Source of the DNA: Woeseiaceae bacterium | Lineage (GTDB): Bacteria; Pseudomonadota; Gammaproteobacteria; Steroidobacterales; Woeseiaceae | Length of the DNA: 38,041 nucleotides | Direction of reading: 5' to 3' | Assembly: GCA_030066625.1 (NCBI GenBank) | Contig: JASJBG010000049.1 | Coordinates: forward strand, 1 to 38,041 | Part shown: positions 1 through 9,939 of the stretch, piece by piece | Layout: each line of letters starts with the position of its first letter | Numbering within the stretch: the stretch's first letter is position 1 | Notes under the pieces: model-generated | Databases searched by the model: none | What the model saw: only the letters and a program-made list of their open reading frames with translations | What the model was told of the DNA's origin: nothing | Program-made: the position numbers and the translations under genes

Positions 1-1290
1 GGCACCTGCCTCAATGCCGGCTGCATTCCGTCCAAGGCGCTGCTCGAGTCGTCCGAGCTTTTTCACCGCGCCGAGCACGAGTTCAAGAAACACGGCATCA
101 AAACCGGCGGTGTCGAACTCGATATCGCGGCGATGCAGAAGCGCCGCGCCGGCATCGTCCGCCAGCTGACACAGGGTGTCGCGGGGCTGTTCAAGGCGAA
201 CAAGGTCGATGGCCTGGTTGGCCACGGCAAGCTGCTGGCCGGCAAGAAAGTCGAGTTTACGCCGGCCGACGGCGACCCCGAGATCATCGACGCGAGTCAC
301 GTCATTCTTGCGACGGGTTCGACGCCCATCGAGCTGCCGTTCGCAAAGTTCGACGGTGAGCACATTGTCGACTCGTGGGGCGCGCTCGAATTCGATGCCG
401 TGCCGGACCGCCTCGGCGTCATCGGCGCCGGCGTCATCGGCCTTGAGCTGGGCAGCGTATGGTCACGTCTCGGCTCAAAGGTGACGATCATCGAGGCCAT
501 GCACGACTTCCTGTTCATGGCGGACCGCGAAGTCGCAGCCGTTGCGGGCAAGGACTTCAAGAAGCAGGGCCTCGATATTCACCTGGGTGCCAAGCTGACT
601 GGCGCGTCGGTAACGGACGGCGTCGTCAAGGTCGAATATGAAGACGCCGGGATTCCGAAGTCGATCGACGTCGACAAACTCGTCGTGGCTGTTGGCCGTC
701 GACCGTACACGGACGGCCTGCTGGCCGACGATTCGGGCATCGCTCTCGACAGTCGCGGCTTCATCGAGGTCGACGACGAATGCCGGACCCCGGTCAAGGG
801 CGTTTACGCAATCGGCGACTGTGTGCGCGGACCGATGCTCGCGCACAAAGGCTCCGAGGAGGGTGTCATGGTCGCCGACCTGATCGTCGGCGAGACGGCC
901 GAGATGAACTACGACGTGATTCCGTCGGTCATCTACACGGCACCGGAAATCGCCTGGGTCGGCAAAACCGAGCAGGAGATAAAGGAAAGCGGCCGCGAGT
1001 ACAAGACCGGCTCGTTCCCGTTCGCGGCCAGCGGCAGGGCCAAGGCGATGGAGCAGACAACCGGCATGGTCAAGGTCATTGCGGCGGTTGATGACGACGA
1101 GATTCTCGGCGTGCACATCGTCGGACCGATGGCCGGTGAGCTGATCGGCGAGGCCGTTCTGGCAATGGAATTCTCGGCGTCGACCGAGGACATCCAGCGC
1201 ACGATCCACGCACACCCGAGCCTGTCGGAAGCCGTACACGAGGCTTCGCTCGCTGTCGACAAGCGCGCGCTGAACTTCCCGAATCGCTGA
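1..1290 (+). CDS. lpdA: Dihydrolipoyl dehydrogenase (E3), 5'-truncated by window edge
   Basis: FAD-dependent E3 subunit that reoxidises the dihydrolipoyl group of 2-oxoacid dehydrogenase complexes with NAD+. The window opens inside the gene at [12 protein letters not shown], whose two cysteines form the redox-active disulfide. About 45 N-terminal residues, including the FAD-binding GxGxxG, must lie upstream. Visible further on are the NAD-binding [13 protein letters not shown], the second FAD motif [12 protein letters not shown], and the catalytic His-Glu region [13 protein letters not shown] near the C-terminus. The ending ALNFPNR resembles E3 proteins encoded with the 2-oxoglutarate dehydrogenase operon, so sucA/sucB homologues may lie upstream; that is inference. 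The internal ATG at 133 is not the true start, because the frame is open to position 1 and conserved throughout. Confidence 0.97.
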   Translation, partial: GTCLNAGCIPSKALLESSELFHRAEHEFKKHGIKTGGVELDIAAMQKRRAGIVRQLTQGVAGLFKANKVDGLVGHGKLLAGKKVEFTPADGDPEIIDASHVILATGSTPIELPFAKFDGEHIVDSWGALEFDAVPDRLGVIGAGVIGLELGSVWSRLGSKVTIIEAMHDFLFMADREVAAVAGKDFKKQGLDIHLGAKLTGASVTDGVVKVEYEDAGIPKSIDVDKLVVAVGRRPYTDGLLADDSGIALDSRGFIEVDDECRTPVKGVYAIGDCVRGPMLAHKGSEEGVMVADLIVGETAEMNYDVIPSVIYTAPEIAWVGKTEQEIKESGREYKTGSFPFAASGRAKAMEQTTGMVKVIAAVDDDEILGVHIVGPMAGELIGEAVLAMEFSASTEDIQRTIHAHPSLSEAVHEASLAVDKRALNFPNR

Positions 1291-1352
1291 GACTCGCCGC
1301 GGCGACGCGGCGGTGGCATGCTGGGCGGCGATGAGGTCGGGAGACCGTTGCC

Positions 1353-1724
1353 GTGGTCGAACAGTTCGCACTGTCATCCGGAAACAACTGCCAGCTCGTG
1401 CGAATCCGCTCGGGCTGGATTCCGCGCTATTACCTGTTGGCATTTCCACGGTCACAGGGTGAACCGTCGGCAGGCGAGGTCGCCGAGATGATTACGATCG
1501 GCGTGGAACGTGCGCAGTCGATTGCTTCCGAGACACTGGGTGATCCAGAGGCCTTCGGGCTCATCTATTCGGGATACAGCGCACGCCGCGAGAAAGGCTG
1601 GCACGTCCACATCGTGTTGCTCGGTAACCGCTGGCGCAAGGCCTGGCTGTATCTCGTACTCGCCGGCAAGAACCTGCTGCAGGCGCTGGGTCTGCGCCGC
1701 GACGACGCGCCGAGGCTGTCATGA
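1353..1724 (+). CDS. Small conserved-looking hypothetical protein
   Basis: A 123-residue protein I do not recognise. GTG at 1353 is the only plausible start in this frame near the preceding stop. The sequence is soluble at the N-terminus and ends with a hydrophobic, basic-flanked stretch (roughly residues 88-113, RWRKAWLYLVLAGKNLLQAL) that could be amphipathic or membrane-associated. A WHVHIVLL motif precedes it. The stop overlaps the start of the next gene by 4 bp (ATGA at 1721-1724), so the two are probably translationally coupled. No catalytic motif is evident. The coding call rests on frame length, coupling and the absence of a competing frame. Confidence 0.72.
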   Translation: MVEQFALSSGNNCQLVRIRSGWIPRYYLLAFPRSQGEPSAGEVAEMITIGVERAQSIASETLGDPEAFGLIYSGYSARREKGWHVHIVLLGNRWRKAWLYLVLAGKNLLQALGLRRDDAPRLS

Positions 1725-2335
1725 ATCTGCAGGCGCGCTGGCAACAATTGATGCAGCGTGCCTCGCTGGCCGCAAATACCGACACCTATGACGCACTGTC
1801 GGCGGCCTACACAGAAAAACATCGCCACTACCACACGCTCACGCACATCGAGCACTGCCTCGTGCTCTTCGACGAGTACGAATCGCTTGCCGAGCGACCG
1901 ACCGCAATCGAACTCGCGATCTGGTTTCACGACGCCGTCTACCGGCCGCTCAAGGGCAACAACGAGCAAAAGAGCGCGGAGCTCGCCGCCGGTTTTCTCG
2001 CGGACAATAACGTCGACGCCGAGAACGTCGAACGCGTATACGCGATGATCATGGCGACCGTGCACGCTGCGCCTGCAAGCGACAGCGATACCCGCCTGCT
2101 GGTCGATATCGACCTGTCGATCCTGGGCTGCGACGAATCGGCGTACGCGCAGTTCGAGGAGGCGGTACGAAAAGAGTACCGGCAGGTGCCCGGGATTCTG
2201 TATCGCCGCGAACGGCGGCGTATCCTGCAGTCGTTCCTGGATCGGAAGTACATTTACTCTCACGAGCAGATCCGCGAGCGCCTCGAGGCGCCCGCTCGCC
2301 GCAACCTGGAGTCCGCCATTGAGATGCTTGCTTAG
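1721..2335 (+). CDS. HD-superfamily metal-dependent phosphohydrolase
   Basis: A 204-residue protein with the HD-type metal site: His42 in RHYHTLTHIEHC, the doublet His70-Asp71 in IWFHDAVY, His115, and Asp129/Asp131 in LLVDIDLSILG. This arrangement matches the family annotated as predicted HD-superfamily phosphohydrolases (COG4339 type), usually about 200 residues. The substrate is unknown. The length and the single compact domain argue against a cyclic-di-GMP or ppGpp hydrolase. The start overlaps the upstream stop by 4 bp and the 3' end overlaps the next gene by 17 bp, so 1353-3149 looks like one operon. Confidence 0.88.
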   Translation: MNLQARWQQLMQRASLAANTDTYDALSAAYTEKHRHYHTLTHIEHCLVLFDEYESLAERPTAIELAIWFHDAVYRPLKGNNEQKSAELAAGFLADNNVDAENVERVYAMIMATVHAAPASDSDTRLLVDIDLSILGCDESAYAQFEEAVRKEYRQVPGILYRRERRRILQSFLDRKYIYSHEQIRERLEAPARRNLESAIEMLA

Positions 2336-3149
2336 CCTTTTTGCGTTAGCGCTTGCATACGCTGCAGCCGGTCAGGACTACTCGGGCCCGGAGCCCGGGC
2401 AGGCCGACATCGCGTGGGTGGCCGAGGGCGAGTTCTGTGAACCCGAGACCGTGCTCACGCTGCCTGACGACACGCTGCTCGTTTCGAACGTCTGCGACTT
2501 CCGGACAGAGGGTGCCGGCTACCTGAGCCTGCTCGACGCGGAGGGCGGCGTTTTCGACTGGCGCGTCGTAGACGAGCTCGATTCGCCGCTGGGCATGGCA
2601 CTCGAAGGCAGCACGCTGTACGTCGTCGACATGAACCGGATACGGGTGCTGCGCTGGCCGGGCTACGAGCCGCTGGAGATCATTGAACTCGATACCAGCG
2701 TCGCCAATGACGTCGCCGTCGCCGATGGAACGCTGTACGTCACCGATACGGCCGACGGCGTCGTTGTCGTGATCGCACCGGACCGCGAGTTGTCGCGCAT
2801 CGAATCGCCGTTCGCTGGTGCCAATGGCATTGCGATACGCGACGACAGTCTGTACGTCGGTGGCGCCCGGCTATGGCGCTACGATTTCGGCACGCAGCAA
2901 ACAGAAACCGTCGGACCAGCCTGGCTTGCTGACATCGATGGGATCGAGTTCGAATCCGACGGCACGCTGCAGGTCACGCCGGTCGGCGGTCCACTGGTGC
3001 GCTATCGCGGCAGCGACGACATAGAGGTACTGGGCGGCGAGGGCGTTTCGAGCGCCAACCACGGCTACTCGCCTGCGCTCGGGCTTGCTCTGATCCCGAC
3101 CGGCTACGACAACACGGTCATCGCGATCCGGCTTGCAGCCGATGACTAA
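2319..3149 (+). CDS. Secreted beta-propeller (SMP-30/NHL-like) protein
   Basis: A 276-residue protein starting at TTG 2319, with no in-frame ATG nearby. Residues 1-18 (MRCLLSLFALALAYAAAG) form a short signal peptide, so the product is probably periplasmic. The mature part has repeated blades of the type GTLYVTDTADGVVVVI, STLYVVDMNRIRVLRW and DSLYVGGARLWRY, spaced about 40-45 residues, as in NHL or SMP-30-like propellers. Two cysteines near the N-terminus (CEPE, NVCDF) could form a disulfide. The role is unknown; such propellers bind ligands or hydrolyse lactones. The gene converges on the symporter gene with a 4-bp overlap of stops, leaving no room for a conventional terminator. Confidence 0.8.
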   Translation: MRCLLSLFALALAYAAAGQDYSGPEPGQADIAWVAEGEFCEPETVLTLPDDTLLVSNVCDFRTEGAGYLSLLDAEGGVFDWRVVDELDSPLGMALEGSTLYVVDMNRIRVLRWPGYEPLEIIELDTSVANDVAVADGTLYVTDTADGVVVVIAPDRELSRIESPFAGANGIAIRDDSLYVGGARLWRYDFGTQQTETVGPAWLADIDGIEFESDGTLQVTPVGGPLVRYRGSDDIEVLGGEGVSSANHGYSPALGLALIPTGYDNTVIAIRLAADD

Positions 3150-4630
3150 TCGCGGTGCGAGGTCCAGAAGTCTGCGTGCTTAATGCCGAGCTTCTCGGGA
3201 TCGAAACGGTACTGCGTGACGCCAGCCTTCTTTTGTTCCTCGTAGTCCTTTAGCGCGCGCATGGCGGGCTGCCCCATGAAGAACAGCAGCAGAATGCCGA
3301 TGATGTTGAGCCAGGCCATAAGGCCGACGCCGATATCGCCGAGGCCCCAGGCCAGGCTGGCCTCGCGAACCGCGCCGTAGAAGACCGCGCTCAGCAGCAT
3401 GATCTTGAGAATCGTCAGCTCGTAGGGAATCCGGAACGTGCGGCGTATATAGGCCACGTTGGTTTCGGCGATGTAGTAGTACGCGAGCAGCGTCGTGAAC
3501 GCGAAGAAGAACAGCGCAATCGCCACGAACGACTTGCCGAATCCGCCCATTACGCTTTCGAGGGCGAGCTGTGTGAAGGCCGGGCTGTCGATGATCGTCT
3601 CGACGGGCAGGTTCTGGACGACGAATTCGCCACCGAGTGCATCGGGCTGCACGTTGTAGGCACCGGTGATCAGGATCATGAAGGCCGTTGCCGAACAGAC
3701 GAACAGCGTGTCGACGTAGACGGAGAAGGCCTGCACGAGACCCTGCTGGGCCGGGTGCTGCACCTCCGATGCGGCCGCCGCATGCGGGCCGGTACCTTGG
3801 CCGGCTTCGTTCGAGTAAACGCCGCGCTTCACGCCCCAGAAGATCGCGCCGCCGAACATCGCCATGGGTGAGAAAATGTCGCTGAAGATCAGGCTGATCA
3901 CCGCCGGCAGCTTCGCTGCGTTGATGGCGATGACGATCAGTGCCATCGCGATGTAGGCGAGTGCCATGAACGGTACGACGATCTGCGTGAAGTGTGCGAT
4001 GCGCTTCACGCCGCCAAAGATGATGAAACCCAGCACGACGACGACGATAGAGCCGGCGATCAGTTTCGCAAGGCTGAACGTGCCCATCGATGTCTCGAAG
4101 GTCTGGCCGGCGCCGAACGCGAGTTCCGCCGCGTTGCCGATCGCGTTGGATTGCACGGTCGGGAGCAACAGGCCGGTTGCCAGAATCGTTGCAACCGCGA
4201 ACAGCCACGCGTACCACTTCTGGCCGAGTGCCTTCTCGAAGTAGAACGCCGGGCCGCCGCGAAACTGGCCTTCGTCGACTTCCTTGTAGATCTGGCCGAG
4301 CGCGGCCTCGATGTACGCGGTCGACGCGCCGAGAAATGCGACCACCCACATCCAGAAAACGGCGCTCGGTCCGCCGAAGCCGATCGCGGCGGCAACGCCG
4401 GCAATATTACCCGTGCCGACCCGGCCCGACAGCGATACGGCCAGCGCCTGGAAGGACGAAATACCCTTGTCGGACTCTTTGCTCGAGAACAACAGGCGGA
4501 TCATCTCGCGAAACATTCGCGCCTGGACGAATCGCGTGAGTATCGAGAACAGCAGGCCGGCGCCGAGCAGCAGCCACACGAGGGCCGGGCTCCAGATGAC
4601 CGAGTTGATGGACGAAACGAGTTCCTGCAT
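3146..4630 (-). CDS. Sodium:alanine/glycine symporter (AGCS family)
   Basis: A 494-residue inner-membrane amino-acid carrier coupled to Na+ (or H+), of the alanine/glycine:cation symporter family. Diagnostic segments are SLSGRVGTGNIAGVAAAI near residue 68, the RGGPAFYFEKAL loop, and GVKRGVYSNEAGQGTGPHAAA in the middle of the protein. About ten hydrophobic helices are visible. The frame extends upstream to 4672, but ATG 4630 is preferred because a strong Shine-Dalgarno (GGGGGAG, revealed as ctccccc on the + strand at 4632-4638) sits just before it and family members begin at this first helix. It lies 65 bp after relA on the same strand. The exact substrate (alanine, glycine or glutamine) cannot be read from sequence. 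Confidence 0.95.
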   Translation of the reverse strand: MQELVSSINSVIWSPALVWLLLGAGLLFSILTRFVQARMFREMIRLLFSSKESDKGISSFQALAVSLSGRVGTGNIAGVAAAIGFGGPSAVFWMWVVAFLGASTAYIEAALGQIYKEVDEGQFRGGPAFYFEKALGQKWYAWLFAVATILATGLLLPTVQSNAIGNAAELAFGAGQTFETSMGTFSLAKLIAGSIVVVVLGFIIFGGVKRIAHFTQIVVPFMALAYIAMALIVIAINAAKLPAVISLIFSDIFSPMAMFGGAIFWGVKRGVYSNEAGQGTGPHAAAASEVQHPAQQGLVQAFSVYVDTLFVCSATAFMILITGAYNVQPDALGGEFVVQNLPVETIIDSPAFTQLALESVMGGFGKSFVAIALFFFAFTTLLAYYYIAETNVAYIRRTFRIPYELTILKIMLLSAVFYGAVREASLAWGLGDIGVGLMAWLNIIGILLLFFMGQPAMRALKDYEEQKKAGVTQYRFDPEKLGIKHADFWTSHRD

Positions 4631-4695
4631 GACTCCCCCGAGGCATTCTTCTTGGATTTCCTGGCGGGTCACCCCGGCACTGGCGGCCGAGTCTA

Positions 4696-6870
4696 CTACG
4701 CCTTGCGTTTGACTGATACGACGTTCGGAAGTTGCTCGAGGCGCGTTATGACTGTGCTCAGCGTCGGCAGATCACGAATCTCGATTCCGAGATGCATCAC
4801 CGACTGCATGCTGTTTTTATCAGTGTGCGTGTCGACTTCGACGATGTTGACGTCTTCGTCGCTGAGTACGAGCGTGATGTCACGCAGCAGACCGCTGCGA
4901 TCCCAGGCGACGAGCGACAGGTCGACGGGGTAAGCTGACGACTCGGAGCCCCAGTTGACCTCGATGCTGCGTTCGGGATGCCGCTGGTGCAGACCGAGCG
5001 CGTTGCCGCAGTCCTGGCGATGAATCGTTACTCCGCGGCCCTGGGTGATATAGCCGGTAATCGGCTCGGGTGGTACGGGCCGGCAGCAGCGCGCGAAGCT
5101 GCACATCAGGTCACCGACGCCGCTCACGGCGATACCTTCCGGCTTGCTCTCCTTGCGCCTGGTCCGCCGCGTGCGAACCGGCCGCGGCAGTTCGTCGCCA
5201 CGCAGCTGCTGCAGTGCGGTCGCGATCGACGCGGCCGTCAGCTCGCCGGAACCGAGCAGTACGCAGAGCGCGTCGGTGTCCTTTTGCTTGAGCTGCTTTG
5301 CGATCTTGTCGGTCTGCACGTCGCGCACGTTGAGGCGCGACAGTTCGCGCTCCAGGATCTCGCGACCCTGCCGCAGGTGCTGGTCGCGGTCCTGCTGGCG
5401 GAACCAGTTGCGGACTTTCGCGCGCGTGCGCGCACCGGCGAGGTAGCCGAGCCTCGGCACCAGCCAGTCGCGGCTCGGCTGCGGCTGGCTGCCGGTGATG
5501 ATCTCGACCTGGTCGCCGTTCGAAACCTGGTGAGTCAGCGGCACGATGCGGCCGTTGATCTTCGCGCCGCGGCAGCGATGTCCCACCTGCGTGTGCACGT
5601 GATAGGCGAAGTCGAGCGGTGTTGCACCAGCCGGCAGTTCGACGACGTCGCCTTTCGGGCTGAGCGCATAGACGCGATCCTCGAAGACGTCATCGCGAAT
5701 CTGGTCGAGCAGCTCGCTGCCATCGTTAGCCGGCTCGAGCAGCTGCCGCAGGAAGCGGATCTTCTGGTCGAAGGCTGCCGGCTGGCCGCCGCCTTCCTTG
5801 TAACGCCAGTGCGCGGCGATGCCGAGCTCGGCCTGGCGGTGCATCTCGCGCGTGCGGATCTGGACTTCGAGCGTCTTGCCCTCGGGGCCGACGACGGCGG
5901 TGTGCAGCGACTGGTAGTCGTTGTCCTTCGGATTCGCAACGTAGTCGTCGAACTCGCCGGGCAGGTAATTCCAAAGGTTGTGGACGACGCCGAGGGCCGC
6001 ATAGCAGTCGGCAACGTTGTCGACGAGGATCCTGACCGCGCGGATGTCGTGCAGGCTGTCGAGCGCGCGATCCTTGCGCTGCATCTTCCTGTAGATGCTG
6101 TAGATGTGTTTCGGTCGACCGGTGATCTCCGCCTCGATGCGCTCCCGCGCGAGTTCGTCCTTCAGACGGGCCTTGACGAGATCGATGAAGCGCTCGCGCT
6201 CGGCGCGCTTCTCGTTGAGCTCGGCGGCGATCGAGGCATAGGTTTCGGGCTCGAGGTAGCGAAACGCCAGGTCCTCGAGCTCCCACTTGAGCTGCCAGAC
6301 GCCGAGCCGGTTGGCGAGCGCTGCGTAGATCTCGCGAGTCTCGATGGCCAGCGCACGGCGCTCGTCGGCCGAGGCGCGCTTGGCATTGCGCAGGCGGTAG
6401 AGCTGCTCGGCGATGCGGGCAAGCACGAGGCGTACGTCCGAGACCACGGCCAGCAGCATCTTGCGGAGCGCCTCGGACTGCTGAACAGCCAGTGCCTCGC
6501 CGGGTGCCCAGTCGCCGGGCAGCGCAAACCGCGACAGCTGCACAAGCTCATGTACAAGTTTAGATATTGCAGCTAATCCACTGTTTTCTAAATCTTTCTC
6601 GCTGACTATCTCGCCCCGGAGAAGCGGGCAGACGCGCGCCGCTGCCAGGACGTCGGCTGGCAGCCCGAGCGATTCGACGATCTCTGCCGTGGCCGCACCC
6701 TCGCGAATGGCGGCCGCGGTCTCGGGCGTCGCCGGCAGGGTCGCGAGCCAGTCGCTCACGGCCAGGACGATGCCGGCCTGATCGCCGCCGTTCGTGCTCG
6801 TTTCGGGTTCGGTTGCTGCCATTTCGGTCGAGTGCTTGTTTGTGAACGATCCGGAATAAACCGTTATCAT
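4696..6870 (-). CDS. relA: GTP pyrophosphokinase RelA, (p)ppGpp synthetase
   Basis: A 724-residue ribosome-associated alarmone synthetase. In order: a pseudo-hydrolase domain whose His-Asp metal motif is absent (the site reads AARVCPLLRGEIVSEKDL), a synthetase domain (GRPKHIYSIYRKMQRK, EFDDYVANPKDNDYQSLHT, EVQIRTREMH, AAHWRYKEG), a TGS domain (VYALSPKGDVVELPAGATPLDFAYHVHT split over two segments), a zinc-finger region with CSFARCCRPVP, and a C-terminal ACT domain. This is RelA, not SpoT. Start: ATG 6870 gives MITVYSG, comparable to the E. coli MVAVRSA start. TTG 6906 and ATG 6822 are alternatives, and none has a strong ribosome-binding site. The gene is divergent from yebC. Confidence 0.96.
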   Translation of the reverse strand: MITVYSGSFTNKHSTEMAATEPETSTNGGDQAGIVLAVSDWLATLPATPETAAAIREGAATAEIVESLGLPADVLAAARVCPLLRGEIVSEKDLENSGLAAISKLVHELVQLSRFALPGDWAPGEALAVQQSEALRKMLLAVVSDVRLVLARIAEQLYRLRNAKRASADERRALAIETREIYAALANRLGVWQLKWELEDLAFRYLEPETYASIAAELNEKRAERERFIDLVKARLKDELARERIEAEITGRPKHIYSIYRKMQRKDRALDSLHDIRAVRILVDNVADCYAALGVVHNLWNYLPGEFDDYVANPKDNDYQSLHTAVVGPEGKTLEVQIRTREMHRQAELGIAAHWRYKEGGGQPAAFDQKIRFLRQLLEPANDGSELLDQIRDDVFEDRVYALSPKGDVVELPAGATPLDFAYHVHTQVGHRCRGAKINGRIVPLTHQVSNGDQVEIITGSQPQPSRDWLVPRLGYLAGARTRAKVRNWFRQQDRDQHLRQGREILERELSRLNVRDVQTDKIAKQLKQKDTDALCVLLGSGELTAASIATALQQLRGDELPRPVRTRRTRRKESKPEGIAVSGVGDLMCSFARCCRPVPPEPITGYITQGRGVTIHRQDCGNALGLHQRHPERSIEVNWGSESSAYPVDLSLVAWDRSGLLRDITLVLSDEDVNIVEVDTHTDKNSMQSVMHLGIEIRDLPTLSTVITRLEQLPNVVSVKRKA

Positions 6871-7024
6871 ACGCGCTGTTTCTGGCCTTGTGGCTCGGCC
6901 GGACAAAGCTTGGGCAAGCAGGTTTCTTCAGGCAGCGAGCCACGTACCAGGACGAGGGGAATGCCGACGGCCCTGAGACGCAGGGGCCCGTGGGCACAAG
7001 ACGTGGATATTCCGGCAGGGGAAC

Positions 7025-7768
7025 ATGGCAGGACACAGTAAGTGGGCGAACATCCAGCACCGCAAGGGCGCCCAGGACAAGAAGCGCGGCAAACTCTTCA
7101 CCAAGCTGATCCGCGAGATCACGGTGGCCGCCAAGATGGGGGGTGGCGACCCTGATGCCAATCCGCGGCTCAGGCTGGCCATAGACAAGGCCAAGGGCCA
7201 GAGCATGCCGAAGGACAACATCGAACGCGCGGTCAAGCGCGGTTCGGGCGAGCTCGACGGTTCCGAGTACCAGGAGATGCGTTACGAGGGCTACGGGCCG
7301 GGCGGCACGGCGGTCATGGTCGACTGCCTGACGGACAATCGCAACCGGACGGTCGCCGAGGTGCGGCACGCGTTCACCAAGTTCGGCGGCAACCTCGGTG
7401 CGGACGGCTCCGTCAATTACCTGTTCAATCACGTCGGCCAGCTCATGTACCCGCCGGACAGCGATGAGGACTCGATCATGGAAGCCGCCATCGAGGCCGG
7501 CGCCGAAGACGTCATCGTCGAGGACGACGGTTCGATCGAGGTGCTGACCGAGCCTGCCGATTACGAGGCCGTGCGGGACGCAATGCGTGGCGCCGACCTC
7601 GAGCCCGACAGCGCGCAGCTGACGATGCGTGCATCGACGAACGCCACACTCGACGTCAAGGAAGCGACGTCGATGGTCAAGATGCTCGAAATGCTCGAGG
7701 ATCTCGACGACGTACAGGAAGTGTATTCCAACGCCGACATTTCAGACGAAGTGCTCGCACAGCTTTAG
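7025..7768 (+). CDS. yebC: YebC/PmpR-family protein (TACO1-type)
   Basis: A 247-residue member of the YebC family. It shows the signature start [21 protein letters not shown], the [17 protein letters not shown] helix, the [11 protein letters not shown] strand and three-domain length (family about 245). Members have been described as transcriptional regulators and, more recently, as factors that relieve ribosome stalling at proline stretches; which applies here cannot be seen. A clear ribosome-binding site (ggcagggg) lies 4-10 bases before the ATG. The gene opens a run with ruvC 9 bp downstream, the conserved gammaproteobacterial yebC-ruvCAB arrangement. Confidence 0.97.
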   Translation: MAGHSKWANIQHRKGAQDKKRGKLFTKLIREITVAAKMGGGDPDANPRLRLAIDKAKGQSMPKDNIERAVKRGSGELDGSEYQEMRYEGYGPGGTAVMVDCLTDNRNRTVAEVRHAFTKFGGNLGADGSVNYLFNHVGQLMYPPDSDEDSIMEAAIEAGAEDVIVEDDGSIEVLTEPADYEAVRDAMRGADLEPDSAQLTMRASTNATLDVKEATSMVKMLEMLEDLDDVQEVYSNADISDEVLAQL

Positions 7769-7777
7769 GGGCTCGTC

Positions 7778-8299
7778 TTGAGCGACCAGCGACGAATCCT
7801 CGGCATCGATCCGGGGTCCCGGCTGACCGGTTTCGGCGTGCTCGATTTCGCCGGCGATTCCGCGTGCTATGTGGCCAGCGGCACCGTCAAGAGCCTGGAC
7901 GGCGGCTTTCCCGACCGGCTCCGGCAGATCTTCGAGTCCGTCAGCGAGATCGTCGACCAGTATCGGCCCGACGTCGTCGCTATCGAGTCGGTATTCATGC
8001 ACAAGAACGCATCCAGCGCGTTGAAACTCGGCCAGGCGCGCTCGGCGGCGCTGTGCGCGACCTTCACGAGCGCTGTCGAGGTCTGCGAGTACGCACCGCG
8101 CGAAATCAAGCTGGCCGTGGTCGGCACGGGCTCGGCGACCAAGGATCAGGTCCAGCACATGGTCGTGTCGTTGCTGGGCCTCGATCGTGCACCCGCGCCT
8201 GACGCTGCCGACGCGCTCGCGGCGGCACTCTGCCACGGCCACCAGCGGCGATTGCGTCGCGAACTCGGCCGCAGTGCGACGCTGGCGAGTCTGCGATGA
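7778..8299 (+). CDS. ruvC: Holliday junction resolvase RuvC
   Basis: A 173-residue endonuclease that cuts four-way junctions held by RuvAB. It has an RNase H-like fold with all four acidic catalytic residues visible: Asp11 (ILGIDPGSR), Glu70 (VAIESVF), Asp142 and Asp145 (PDAADALA). Length is normal for the family. The start is TTG 7778, the first start codon giving the expected N-terminal beta strand. The stop overlaps ruvA by 4 bp (ATGA, 8296-8299), so the two genes are coupled. Confidence 0.97.
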   Translation: MSDQRRILGIDPGSRLTGFGVLDFAGDSACYVASGTVKSLDGGFPDRLRQIFESVSEIVDQYRPDVVAIESVFMHKNASSALKLGQARSAALCATFTSAVEVCEYAPREIKLAVVGTGSATKDQVQHMVVSLLGLDRAPAPDAADALAAALCHGHQRRLRRELGRSATLASLR

Positions 8300-8880
8300 T
8301 CGGTTCACTCAGGGGACGGCTGACCTTCAAGCAGGCGCCGGCGATCATTATCGAATGCAACGGTGTGGGCTATGACGTCGAAACGCCGATGTCGACGTTT
8401 TTCGAGCTGCCCGCGGTTGGCGACGAGCTCTTCCTCTATACGCACCTGCTCGTCCGCGAAGACGCGCAGATTCTCTACGGATTCGCGACCGACGAGGAAC
8501 GCGCGCTGTTCCGGACGCTGCTGCGCGTGCGCGGTGTCGGCGCGAAGATCGGCCTCGCGATCCTGTCGGCAATGAGCGTCGCCGACTTCAATCGCTGCAT
8601 CGAGTACGAGGACACGACCGCGCTCGCGAAGATCCCCGGCATCGGCAAGAAGACCGCCGAGCGGCTGGTGATCGAGATGCGCGACCGTATCGACAAGACG
8701 GTCGGCGGCGAGGCGGTTCGCGTCACGGTGGAGCAGGGCGCCAAGGCCGAGGCCGTGGACGCGCTGATCGCGCTCGGCTACAAGCCGGCCGAGGTCAACA
8801 AGCTCGTGTCAGCGTTGGAAACGGACGGCAAGACGGCCGAGGACATCATTCGCCTCGCGCTGCGGCGGGCGGTGGCGTAA
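8296..8880 (+). CDS. ruvA: Holliday junction DNA helicase subunit RuvA
   Basis: A 194-residue junction-binding subunit that assembles as a tetramer and loads RuvB. It begins MIGSLRGRL with the N-terminal OB-like domain. Two helix-hairpin-helix segments follow (VRGVGAKIGLAILS near 77-90 and IPGIGKKTAERLVIEM near 112-127). The C-terminal UBA-like domain (EAVDALIALGYKPAEVNKLV) contacts RuvB. Complete, with standard length. ruvB starts 3 bp after the stop, so the operon order is ruvC-ruvA-ruvB. Confidence 0.97.
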   Translation: MIGSLRGRLTFKQAPAIIIECNGVGYDVETPMSTFFELPAVGDELFLYTHLLVREDAQILYGFATDEERALFRTLLRVRGVGAKIGLAILSAMSVADFNRCIEYEDTTALAKIPGIGKKTAERLVIEMRDRIDKTVGGEAVRVTVEQGAKAEAVDALIALGYKPAEVNKLVSALETDGKTAEDIIRLALRRAVA

Positions 8881-8883
8881 GGC

Positions 8884-9939
8884 ATGGCGATCGAACACGA
8901 CCGGCTGACGAGCGCCGAGCCCAAATCGGACGACCGCGCGTTCGACCGCGCAATCCGGCCGAAGACCCTGGACGACTATGTCGGCCAGCCCGCCGTCAAA
9001 CAGCAGATGGGCATCTTCATCGAGGCGGCCCGGCGCCGTTCGGAAGCGCTCGATCACGTGCTGATCTTCGGGCCGCCCGGGCTCGGCAAAACCACGCTGG
9101 CGCACATCGTTGCCAACGAGATGGGTGTGAACCTGAGACAGACGGCCGGCCCGGTGCTCGAGCGCCCCGGCGACCTCGCCGCGATCCTGACCAACCTCGA
9201 GCCGAACGACGTGCTGTTCGTCGACGAGATCCACCGCCTTAGCCCGGTCGTCGAGGAAGTGTTGTACCCGGCGATGGAGGACTTCCAACTCGACATCATG
9301 ATCGGCGAAGGCCCCGCCGCACGCTCGATCAAGCTGGACCTGCCGCCGTTCACGCTGGTCGGCGCGACGACGCGCGCCGGTCTGCTGACGTCACCGCTAC
9401 GGGACCGCTTCGGTATCGTGCAGCGGCTCGAGTTTTACTCGAGCGCGGACCTCGAAGCCATTGCGCGGCGGTCGGCCGGGATCCTGAACCTGCCGATAGA
9501 GGACGATGGCGCCAACGAGATCGCACGCCGTGCCCGCGGCACGCCGCGCATCGCCAATCGCCTGCTAAGGCGCGTGCGCGACTTCGCCGAGGTCGAGGCC
9601 GACGGCGTCGTGACCGGCGAGGTCGCGGTCCGCGCGATGGACCTCCTGGAAGTGGACCCGCACGGCTTCGACGCGATGGACCGCCGCCTGCTAAGGACGA
9701 TCATCGACAAGTTCGATGGCGGCCCGGTGGGTATCGAGAGCCTGGCCGCGGCGGTCGGCGAGGAGCGCGGCACGATCGAGGACGTGCTCGAGCCCTACCT
9801 GATCCAGCAGGGCTTCATGATGCGTACGGCGCGCGGCCGGGTTGCCACGAAAAACGCATATTTGCACTTTAGCCTCAAGCCTCCCACGGTAGCCCACGAA
9901 CAGGAGCTGCCGCTGTTCGAAGACCCGGCGGAGCAATGA
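8884..9939 (+). CDS. ruvB: Holliday junction branch-migration ATPase RuvB
   Basis: A 351-residue AAA+ hexameric motor that drives branch migration with RuvA. Visible are the N-terminal [12 protein letters not shown], Walker [10 protein letters not shown], Walker [11 protein letters not shown], the sensor-1 region [10 protein letters not shown], the arginine-containing [15 protein letters not shown], and the C-terminal winged helix ([30 protein letters not shown], split). Family length is about 340. ATGA overlap (9936-9939) joins it to ybgC, so DNA repair and envelope genes share one transcription unit here. Confidence 0.98.
   Translation: MAIEHDRLTSAEPKSDDRAFDRAIRPKTLDDYVGQPAVKQQMGIFIEAARRRSEALDHVLIFGPPGLGKTTLAHIVANEMGVNLRQTAGPVLERPGDLAAILTNLEPNDVLFVDEIHRLSPVVEEVLYPAMEDFQLDIMIGEGPAARSIKLDLPPFTLVGATTRAGLLTSPLRDRFGIVQRLEFYSSADLEAIARRSAGILNLPIEDDGANEIARRARGTPRIANRLLRRVRDFAEVEADGVVTGEVAVRAMDLLEVDPHGFDAMDRRLLRTIIDKFDGGPVGIESLAAAVGEERGTIEDVLEPYLIQQGFMMRTARGRVATKNAYLHFSLKPPTVAHEQELPLFEDPAEQ

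Noticed and set aside
4978-6576. A 532-residue plus-strand frame antisense to relA
   Set aside because: Shadow frame: all relA domains are intact on the minus strand and the antisense translation shows no family features.
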